Positions 6,295 through 11,377 of a DNA stretch of 11,377 nt are shown here, piece after piece. The notes under the pieces are model-generated. The model saw only the letters and a list, made by a program, of their open reading frames with translations, ran no database searches and was not told where the DNA came from. How positions within the stretch are numbered: the first letter of the stretch is position 1; the number at the start of each line of letters is the position of its first letter. The position numbers and the translations under genes are program-made. Source of the DNA: Myxococcota bacterium (lineage in GTDB: Bacteria; Myxococcota_A; UBA9160; PR03); the NCBI GenBank assembly GCA_030066475.1, contig JASJBO010000234.1, positions 1 to 11,377 of the forward strand. Direction: 5' to 3'.

Positions 6295-7497
6295 ATGCGA
6301 TTCTACGAGTACGAGGCGAAGGCGCTGTTCCGCCGCCATCGCATGCCGCTCGGCCAGAGCGGGATCGCCACCAGCGCGGACGAGGCGCGCCGCATCGCGT
6401 CCGAGATCGGCGGGCCGACGGTGCTCAAGGGCCAGGTGCTCTCGGGCGGCCGCATGAAGGCCGGCGCCGTGAAGTTCGCCGACAGCCCCGACGAGGCCGC
6501 GGCCCACTTCGACGCCATCATGCCGGTCGAGGTGAACGGCCAGAAGGCGCGCTCGGTGATCGTGGAGGAGAAGAGCCCGGTCGCCCAGGAGTACTTCGTC
6601 TCGGTCACCTGGGACGGGCGCCGCAAGCAGCCGGTGCTGCTGTTCAGCGACATGGGCGGCATCGACATCGAGGAGGTCGCCGAGAAGCACCCCGAGCACG
6701 TCTCGCAGACGCGCTTCTCGACGATCCTGCCGATCTCGCCGCGCATCGCCAAGGAGGCGATCGGCGCGGTCGGCGTGACCGGCTCCGACCTGAATCGCCT
6801 CACCCCGATCGTGTTCGAGCTGATGAAGGTGTTCCTCGAGTACGACCTCACGCTCGCCGAGATCAACCCGCTGGCGAAGCTCGAGGACGGGCGCTTCGCG
6901 GTGCTCGACGGCCACGTCGACCTCGAGGCCGAGGCGCGCGGCCGCCACAAGGCGCTGCTCGAGGAGCTGGGCATCCGCTCGGAAGAGACCCGCCAGGCGC
7001 GCGAGCCCACCCCGTTCGAGATCGAGGGCGCCGAGCTCAACGCCGTCGACCACCGCGGCGTGGCCGGCAACGTGGTGGAGTTCGACGGGAACCTCGGCCT
7101 CGTGATCGGCGCCGGCGGCGGGTCGCTCACCCTGTTCGACGCGGTGCGCAAGCACGGCGGCCGGCCGGCCAACTACTGCGAGATCGGCGGCAACCCCAGC
7201 GTCAACAAGGCGCGCAACCTGACCCGCCTGATCCTCTCGAAGCCCGGCGTCGAGAAGATCGCCGTCATGATGAACGTGGTCTCCAACACGCGCGTGGACA
7301 TCGTGGCGCGCGGCGTGATCCAGGGCTGCCTCGACGCGGGCAAGGACCCCGCCGACGTGATCGCGATCTTCCGCATCCCCGGCTCCTGGGAGGAGGAGGG
7401 CTTCAAGATCCTGGAGAAGTACGGCGTGGAGTATTGCGACCGCTCGGTCTCCATGTACGAGGCGGCCGGCCGCGCCGTCGCGAAGATCGGGGCGTAG
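6295..7497 (+). CDS. Succinate/malate-CoA ligase beta-like subunit (ATP-grasp)
   Basis: With the next gene this should form an ADP-forming acyl-CoA ligase that activates a dicarboxylate (succinate or, given the lyase downstream, malate) with ATP and CoA. The 400-residue length matches SucC/MtkA. The ATP-grasp half shows VLKGQVLSGGRMKAG at 43-57 (SucC VKCQVHAGGRGKAG), GGIDIEEVAE at 121-130, AEINPLA at 188-194 and LDGHVD at 204-209, the last two carrying the Mg-binding Asn and Asp. The C-terminal CoA-ligase half is more diverged: IGAGGGSLTLFD at 271-282 replaces the usual NGAGLAM-TMD, and NVVSNTRVD at 327-335 replaces NIFGGI-RCD. ATG at 6295 follows GAGG by four bases. The alpha subunit starts four bases after the stop. 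Candidate symbols are mtkA or sucC; substrate is unresolved. Confidence 0.78.
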   Translation: MRFYEYEAKALFRRHRMPLGQSGIATSADEARRIASEIGGPTVLKGQVLSGGRMKAGAVKFADSPDEAAAHFDAIMPVEVNGQKARSVIVEEKSPVAQEYFVSVTWDGRRKQPVLLFSDMGGIDIEEVAEKHPEHVSQTRFSTILPISPRIAKEAIGAVGVTGSDLNRLTPIVFELMKVFLEYDLTLAEINPLAKLEDGRFAVLDGHVDLEAEARGRHKALLEELGIRSEETRQAREPTPFEIEGAELNAVDHRGVAGNVVEFDGNLGLVIGAGGGSLTLFDAVRKHGGRPANYCEIGGNPSVNKARNLTRLILSKPGVEKIAVMMNVVSNTRVDIVARGVIQGCLDAGKDPADVIAIFRIPGSWEEEGFKILEKYGVEYCDRSVSMYEAAGRAVAKIGA

Positions 7498-7501
7498 CGA
7501 G

Positions 7502-8419
7502 ATGTCGATCCTGATCCGCAAGGAGACGCGCTTCATCATCCAGGGCATCACCGGCCGCGAGGCGGTGAACCTGACCCGCGAGAACCTCGACTACGGCGCC
7601 AACATCGTGGGCGGCGTGACGCCGGGCCGCTCCGGCCGCGACGTCTACGGCGTGCCGGTCTACGACTGCGTGCGCGACGTCGTCGACAAGCACGGCGCCG
7701 TCGAGGGCGCGATCGTCTCGGTGCCGCCGGGCTTCACGCGCGACGCAGTGTTCGAGGCGATCGAGAACGGCATCACGATCATCGTGATCGTCACCGAGAA
7801 CATCCCGCGCAGGGACGTGGCACAGATGGTCGAGCTGGCCCGGCTGCGCGGTGCGCGCATCATCGGGCCGAACTGCCTGGGCATCATCTCGCCGGGCGAG
7901 GCCAAGATGGGTGGCGTGGGCGGCCCCGCGGCGAACACGCGACAGGCCTACAGCAAGGGGCACATCGGGATCATGTCGCGCTCCGGCGGCATGACCACCG
8001 AGATCGCCAGCACGCTCACGGCGGCGGGCCTGGGCCAGTCGACCGCCGTGTCGATCGGCGGCGACGCGATCGTGGGCAGCACCTACGCCGAGCTGATGCC
8101 GCTGTTCGAGGCCGACCCCGAGACCCACGCCATCGCGATCTACTCGGAGCCGGGCGGCCGCATGGAGGCGGAGCTGGCCGAGTGGGTGCGCGAGAACGAA
8201 TCGCGCCTGCCGATCGTGGCCTTCATGGCGGGCCGCTTCATGGACGAGATGAAGGGCATGCGCTTCGGCCACGCCGGCACCATCGTCGAGGGCAAGGAAG
8301 ACACCACGGCGACCAAGATCGAGCGCATGGAGCGAGCCGGCATCTCGGTCGCGGAGCGCATCGAGGAGATTCCGGACCTGATCCGGAAGCGGCTGGAGGG
8401 CGCAAGCGGTGGGGCGTAG
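7502..8419 (+). CDS. Succinate/malate-CoA ligase alpha subunit (SucD/MtkB family)
   Basis: This 305-residue subunit binds CoA and carries the phosphohistidine intermediate. The CoA-binding Rossmann domain is visible in QGITGREA at 14-21 and VGGVTPGRSG at 36-45. IGPNCLGIISPGEAKMG at 121-137 is close to SucD IGPNCPGVITPGECKIG. The ligase domain has GIMSRSGGMTTE at 156-167, GQSTAVSIGGD at 178-188 and the catalytic His in FGHAGTIV (H257). It is better conserved than its beta partner. It starts four bases after the beta stop with only a weak Shine-Dalgarno, suggesting translational coupling. The last codons (A-S-G-G-A) and the stop lie inside repeat copy 5. MtkB (malate-CoA ligase) is favoured by the downstream malyl-CoA lyase, but SucD cannot be excluded. 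Confidence 0.87.
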   Translation: MSILIRKETRFIIQGITGREAVNLTRENLDYGANIVGGVTPGRSGRDVYGVPVYDCVRDVVDKHGAVEGAIVSVPPGFTRDAVFEAIENGITIIVIVTENIPRRDVAQMVELARLRGARIIGPNCLGIISPGEAKMGGVGGPAANTRQAYSKGHIGIMSRSGGMTTEIASTLTAAGLGQSTAVSIGGDAIVGSTYAELMPLFEADPETHAIAIYSEPGGRMEAELAEWVRENESRLPIVAFMAGRFMDEMKGMRFGHAGTIVEGKEDTTATKIERMERAGISVAERIEEIPDLIRKRLEGASGGA

Positions 8420-8457
8420 CCCCAACGCGCGCAGCGAGTCGCAGGCTCGCGAAGTTC
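8401..8457 (+). repeat. Diverged intergenic repeat unit, copy 5, overlapping a stop codon
   Basis: This copy opens with CGCAAGCG like the others. It has a first stem TGGGGC (8410-8415), loop GTA, GCCCCA (8419-8424), and a second stem GCGAGTC (8434-8440), loop GCA, GGCTCGC (8444-8450), then GAAGTTC. The tail is absent and is replaced by the AGGAGG ribosome binding site (8458-8463) of the ferredoxin gene. The TAG stop of the alpha subunit (8417-8419) lies at the loop of the first hairpin. Both stems keep base pairing despite sequence differences from copies 1-4. Confidence 0.72.
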
Positions 8458-8467
8458 AGGAGGACTG

Positions 8468-8689
8468 ATGGCGGGAACGTTCATCGACGTGAAGGTCGAT
8501 CCCTCCGTGGCGAAGGACCCCGGGCTCGCCGCCAAGCTCACCGAGGTGTGCCCGGTCGACATCTTCGCCCAGCGCGACGACGGCACCCTCGAGATCGTCG
8601 ACGACAACCTCGACGAGTGCACGCTCTGCGACCTGTGCCTGGAGGTGGGCGCCAAGGGCAGCGTGCAGGTCGTCAAGCTCTACGAGTAG
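8468..8689 (+). CDS. Small one-cluster ferredoxin, FixX-like
   Basis: This 73-residue cytoplasmic protein probably transfers single electrons through one [4Fe-4S] cluster. It has exactly four cysteines: C28 followed by Pro, and C51-x-x-C54-x-x-C57. In 2[4Fe-4S] ferredoxins the cysteine before Pro of the first motif combines with C-x-x-C-x-x-C of the second to bind one cluster. That set is kept here, while the other cluster's ligands are gone. The spacing and the CP-x-x-(I/Y)F... DGT-(L/V) pattern resemble FixX, the partner of the FixABC/ETF systems. A strong AGGAGG lies four bases before the ATG. The gene is embedded between the CoA-ligase alpha subunit and the lyase, with 13 bases to the next start, so it is cotranscribed. 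Its redox partner is not evident, because none of the other enzymes in the operon is known to need ferredoxin. Confidence 0.8.
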   Translation: MAGTFIDVKVDPSVAKDPGLAAKLTEVCPVDIFAQRDDGTLEIVDDNLDECTLCDLCLEVGAKGSVQVVKLYE

Positions 8690-8702
8690 GGAGGAGCCCC
8701 CC

Positions 8703-9770
8703 ATGCGATCGGCCAAGGACTTCTTCAAGCCCAAGGCGCTCGGCGCGCCGATGCCCCCGCGCGAGATCCCGTTCCGCCCGGCGCGCATGATCCACTTCTT
8801 CGACCCCAGCAATCCGAAGATGGCCACCAAGGTCCCGGACCTGGCCCAGAAGTGCGACGTGCTGCTCGGCAACCTCGAGGACGCCATCCAGGCCGACAAC
8901 AAGGTGGCGGCGCGCGAGGGCCTGGTGAAGATCGGGCGGGAGACGGACTTCGGCGGCTGCCAGCTCTGGACGCGGGTCAACAGCCTCGACAGCCCGTGGG
9001 TGCTCGACGACATCACCACGCTGGTCACCGAGATCGGCGACAAGCTCGACGTGATCATGGTCCCCAAGGTCGAGGGCGCCTGGGACATCCACTACGTCGA
9101 CCAGCTGCTGGCCCAGCTCGAGGCCAAGGCGAACCTCGAGAAGCCGCTGCTGATCCACGCCATCCTCGAGACCCACCAGGGCGTGGTGAACGTCGAGGAG
9201 ATCTGCGGGGCGAGCCCGCGGATGCAGGGCCTCTCGTTCGGCCCCGCCGACCTGGCGGCCTCGCGCCGGATGAAGACCACCCGCGTGGGCGGCGGCCATC
9301 CCGGCTACCTGGTGCGCACCGATCCCGACCCGGAGAACGCCGAGGCGCCGCGCATCACCGCGCAGCAGGACCCCTGGCACTACACGCTGGCGCGCATGGT
9401 CGACGCCTGCACCGCCCACGGGATCTTCCCGTACTACGGCCCGTTCGGGGACATCGCCGACACGCTGGCCTGCGAGGACCAGTTCCGCGCCGCCTTCCTG
9501 CTCGGCTGCGTCGGCGCCTGGTCGCTGCACCCGGCGCAGATCGCGGTGGCCAAGAAGGTCTTCACCCCGCCGGTCGACGAGGTGCGCTGGGCGCGCCGCG
9601 TGATCGACGAGATGGGCGACGGCTCGGGCTGCGTGATGATCGACGGCAAGATGCAGGACGACGCCACCTACAAGCAGTGCAAGGTGATGGTGGAGTCGGC
9701 GAAGCTGCTGGCGCGCAAGGAGTCGGAGCTGGCCGAGGCCTACGGCTTCGGCGCAGACGAGCTGGGATAG
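8703..9770 (+). CDS. mcl: L-malyl-CoA / beta-methylmalyl-CoA lyase (CitE/HpcH family)
   Basis: Mcl reversibly cleaves malyl-CoA to acetyl-CoA plus glyoxylate and beta-methylmalyl-CoA to propionyl-CoA plus glyoxylate. The 355-residue protein is a little longer than the roughly 320-residue Rhodobacter Mcl1. TIM-barrel marks are [10 protein letters not shown] at 58-67, TRVNSLD at 90-96, [10 protein letters not shown] at 116-125, ILETHQG at 154-160 with the Mg ligand E156, FGPADLAAS at 179-187 with Mg ligand D183, and GPFGD at 246-250. [10 protein letters not shown] at 271-280 matches Mcl GKWAIHPSQ, and MIDGKM at 312-317 contains the Asp corresponding to the C-terminal catalytic residue. GGAGGAG lies six bases before the ATG. 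It completes the operon and directly links to mch, whose product it cleaves. Specificity between the two substrates is not resolved by sequence. Confidence 0.87.
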   Translation: MRSAKDFFKPKALGAPMPPREIPFRPARMIHFFDPSNPKMATKVPDLAQKCDVLLGNLEDAIQADNKVAAREGLVKIGRETDFGGCQLWTRVNSLDSPWVLDDITTLVTEIGDKLDVIMVPKVEGAWDIHYVDQLLAQLEAKANLEKPLLIHAILETHQGVVNVEEICGASPRMQGLSFGPADLAASRRMKTTRVGGGHPGYLVRTDPDPENAEAPRITAQQDPWHYTLARMVDACTAHGIFPYYGPFGDIADTLACEDQFRAAFLLGCVGAWSLHPAQIAVAKKVFTPPVDEVRWARRVIDEMGDGSGCVMIDGKMQDDATYKQCKVMVESAKLLARKESELAEAYGFGADELG

Positions 9771-9776
9771 CACCGG

Positions 9777-10115
9777 ATGGCGCTCGCGCTGCGCAGCGCC
9801 GCGACCGTCCTCGCGCTGGCCTTCGCGGCCGGTGCGACCCTGCCCTGTCCACCCAGCGTCGAGCTCGCCCCGGGCACGAGCTTCGCGTCGCCGGCCTCCG
9901 AGCCGGGCGACGCCGAGGCGGTGTTCGGCGCGCCCTGCCCGTGCGGCTGCCGCCACGACGCGACGCCGACGGCGCCGGGCGGGCGGCTCGGCCCGTCGCT
10001 GCCGGCCAGCGTCGCGTCGAGCGCGCCGGTGCTCGAAGGCGCGCTCGACGGGCGCCTTCCGGCGCTCGGGCCGCCGCCCGCGCCGGCCCTCGGCATCGAT
10101 CCGATTCCGATCTAG
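9777..10115 (+). CDS. Small exported protein with CPCGCRH motif, function unknown
   Basis: I do not recognise this 112-residue protein. It is probably real because its third codon positions are almost all G or C and it has an organised N-terminus: a hydrophobic stretch at about 8-20 like a signal peptide, with AAGA at 17-20. A cysteine follows at 24, and a compact C54-P-C56-G-C58-R-H60 motif could bind a metal ion. The rest is rich in Pro, Ala and Ser, and the C-terminus is PPPAPALGIDPIPI. It starts seven bases after the mcl stop with no clear Shine-Dalgarno, so it may be translated by coupling. Its neighbour downstream is a His-rich outer-membrane protein, which suggests a joint envelope or metal role (inference only). 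Confidence 0.6.
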   Translation: MALALRSAATVLALAFAAGATLPCPPSVELAPGTSFASPASEPGDAEAVFGAPCPCGCRHDATPTAPGGRLGPSLPASVASSAPVLEGALDGRLPALGPPPAPALGIDPIPI

Positions 10116-10178
10116 ACCCCGTCCCCGCGCCAGCTCCTCCGACTCGTCGACTGCGCTCGGACGCGTGGCCCCCGGCCC

Positions 10179-10199
10179 GCGTGCGGCGCACTCGCACGC
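10179..10199 (+). promoter_or_regulatory. First hairpin in the leader of the outer-membrane protein gene
   Basis: GCGTGCG (10179-10185) and CGCACGC (10193-10199) are perfect complements around a 7-base loop. No T-run follows. It lies in the 127-bp gap between the small exported protein and the barrel gene. The rest of that gap (10116-10178) shows no other clear signal. Confidence 0.5.
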
Positions 10200-10208
10200 G
10201 TCCGTTCG

Positions 10209-10230
10209 GCGCCCGGGTCGTCCCGGGCGC
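10209..10230 (+). promoter_or_regulatory. Second hairpin, directly abutting the ribosome binding site
   Basis: GCGCCCGGG (10209-10217) and CCCGGGCGC (10222-10230) form a perfect 9-bp stem with loop TCGT. The GGGAG ribosome binding site begins at the next base (10231) and the start codon is at 10243. A stem in this position could modulate ribosome access or protect the downstream message after processing. There is no T-run, so it is unlikely to be a terminator. Confidence 0.55.
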
Positions 10231-10242
10231 GGGAGAACCGAC

Positions 10243-11376
10243 ATGCCTGCTCTCGTCTCGGCGCTCGGGGTAAGCCTCGCGCTGCTCGTCCCGCTCGCCG
10301 CGGGCGCGGACGGCGGAGCGCCCGCCGACCCGCCCCACGGCCACGCCCACGTCCACGCCCAGAACGCGAAGATGGACGAACACGCCCACCACGACGCGCA
10401 CGGCGCGTTCATGGACCGTCCCGACTCCCATGCCCCGATCGGGGTGATGGGCGATCACCCCCACCACCGCGGCGAGTGGATGCTCTCCTACCGCTACACC
10501 CGCATGCGGATGGACGGCAACCGCGACCGCACCGACCGGCGCAGCACCGGCCGGGTGCTGCGCGACTACCCGGTCGCGCCCACCGACATGGACGTGGACG
10601 TCCACATGATCGGCGTCATGTTCGCGCCGACCGAGCGGATCACGCTGACGACCATGGTGCCGATCCTCGACAAGTCGATGGACCACCGGCGCCGCGACGG
10701 CGTCGAGTTCCAGACCGACGCCTCCGGCATCGGCGACATCAAGGTGGGAAGCCTCGTCAAGCTCTGGCGGAACGAGAACCACCGCGTGCACCTGAACGGC
10801 ACGGTCAGCATCCCCGTCGGCACCACCGGTCGCAAGGACAACCTGCCGCCGCCGGCCGGCCGGCAGCGGCTGCCCTACCCGATGCAGCTCGGCTCGGGCA
10901 CCTGGGACTTCATCACGGGCGCGACCTACATCGGCCACTCCTCGAAGTGGTCGTGGGGCGCCCAGGCGCTGGGCACGATCCGCACCGACGACAACGGCAA
11001 GGGCTACCGGCTGGGCAACCGCGTGGACGCCACCGCCTGGCTCGCCCGGCCGCTCACCGACTTCCTCAGCCTCTCGCTCCGCGCGCACGGGATGTGGTGG
11101 GACGACGTCAACAGCGAGGACAAGGCGCTGAACAAGAACGTGGTGCCGACCGCCGACCCGAACCGCCGCGGCGGGCACCGCATCGACCTGCTGGGCGGGC
11201 TCAACCTCATGCTGCCGCTCGGGGGCAAGGTCGACCGCTATTCGCACCGCATCGCGATCGAGGGCGGCGGCCCCGTCTACCAGTGGCTGCGCGGCCCGCA
11301 GCTCGAGACGGACTACCGCATCACGGTCGGCTGGCAGAAGTCGTTCGCCGCGTTCTCGTTCGGCCCGCTCTGGTAG
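10243..11376 (+). CDS. Putative outer-membrane beta-barrel protein with His-rich N-terminus
   Basis: The protein has 377 residues. A signal peptide is visible (MPALVSALGVSLALLVPLAAGA, cleavage near 22). Then comes a segment of about 50 residues with a dozen His, including HGHAHVH, EHAHHDAH and GDHPHH, a likely metal-binding stretch. From HHRGEWMLSYRYTRMRMDGNRD onward it resembles outer-membrane 'transporter'/phenol MetA-type barrels. SGIGDIKVGSLVKLW, IPVGTTGRKD and LGSGTWDFITG match that family, and amphipathic strands alternate to a C-terminal aromatic residue (GPLW) as in barrel sorting signals. I chose ATG at 10243 because GGGAG lies seven bases upstream and the signal peptide begins there; the longer in-frame reading back to 9832 is only an open frame through the small gene. 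The family often neighbours metal-handling genes, but no metal can be named here. The stop is one base from the window end. Confidence 0.78.
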   Translation: MPALVSALGVSLALLVPLAAGADGGAPADPPHGHAHVHAQNAKMDEHAHHDAHGAFMDRPDSHAPIGVMGDHPHHRGEWMLSYRYTRMRMDGNRDRTDRRSTGRVLRDYPVAPTDMDVDVHMIGVMFAPTERITLTTMVPILDKSMDHRRRDGVEFQTDASGIGDIKVGSLVKLWRNENHRVHLNGTVSIPVGTTGRKDNLPPPAGRQRLPYPMQLGSGTWDFITGATYIGHSSKWSWGAQALGTIRTDDNGKGYRLGNRVDATAWLARPLTDFLSLSLRAHGMWWDDVNSEDKALNKNVVPTADPNRRGGHRIDLLGGLNLMLPLGGKVDRYSHRIAIEGGGPVYQWLRGPQLETDYRITVGWQKSFAAFSFGPLW

Positions 11377-11377
11377 C

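Noticed and set aside
4906..7551. 881-codon minus-strand frame joining the ccr-like gene to a longer N-terminal part
   Set aside because: Only the part from 6063 downward matches an enzyme family. The upstream part is antisense to the well-supported CoA-ligase beta gene, and a good ribosome binding site precedes the ATG at 6061-6063.
10145..10170. Further copy of the repeat family (CGACTGCGCTCGG resembles the complement of the core)
   Set aside because: Only a short, imperfect stretch is similar and neither hairpin is present, so chance in GC-rich sequence is sufficient.
9832..10242. N-terminal extension of the outer-membrane protein over the small gene
   Set aside because: The signal peptide and ribosome binding site place the start at 10243. 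The extension is Arg/Pro-rich and in a shadow frame of the small exported protein.

Overview
This is a very GC-rich bacterial segment. Codon third positions are almost all G or C, and two of the genes start with TTG. It carries housekeeping, central-carbon, storage-lipid and envelope genes, with no transposase, integrase, phage gene, tRNA or rRNA that I can recognise. The gene types (class II ribonucleotide reductase, ethylmalonyl-CoA-pathway enzymes, a wax ester synthase/DGAT, an outer-membrane barrel) suggest an aerobic Gram-negative, perhaps an uncultured deltaproteobacterial, myxobacterial or Binatota-like lineage. That placement is an inference and cannot be fixed from this window.

Layout. 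(1) 1-305, minus: N-terminus of a B12-dependent ribonucleotide reductase, cut by the window edge. (2) 454-1566, plus: mesaconyl-CoA hydratase (mch). (3) 1567-1768: two nearly identical 101-bp tandem repeat units that fill the gap between two convergent stop codons. (4) 1767-4657: a three-gene block of wax ester synthase/DGAT (minus), TetR-family regulator (plus, divergent) and DUF899 thioredoxin-like protein (minus, tail-to-tail overlap with the regulator). (5) 4754-4905: two more units of the same repeat family. (6) 4906-6063, minus: a crotonyl-CoA carboxylase/reductase-like enzyme. (7) 6295-9770, plus: divergent operon of a succinate/malate-CoA ligase-like beta and alpha pair, a one-cluster ferredoxin and a malyl-CoA/methylmalyl-CoA lyase. 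(8) 9777-11376, plus: a small exported Cys-motif protein, then a His-rich outer-membrane barrel protein whose leader holds two hairpins.

How the genes fit together. mch, the ccr-like gene, the CoA-ligase pair and mcl are enzymes of the ethylmalonyl-CoA pathway and of glyoxylate/malyl-CoA interconversion. They would link acetyl-CoA or C1 assimilation to glyoxylate, propionyl-CoA and malate. The wax ester synthase/DGAT would store excess acyl-CoA, probably under the adjacent TetR regulator. The last two genes look like a separate envelope or metal-related function that continues beyond the window.

The least explained structure is a dispersed repeat family with at least six copies in 11 kb. It sits against stop codons and gene starts. 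Its first stem differs in sequence between copies yet stays paired around a G-N-A triloop. Pairs of copies bracket the storage-lipid block that separates mch from the rest of the pathway cluster.
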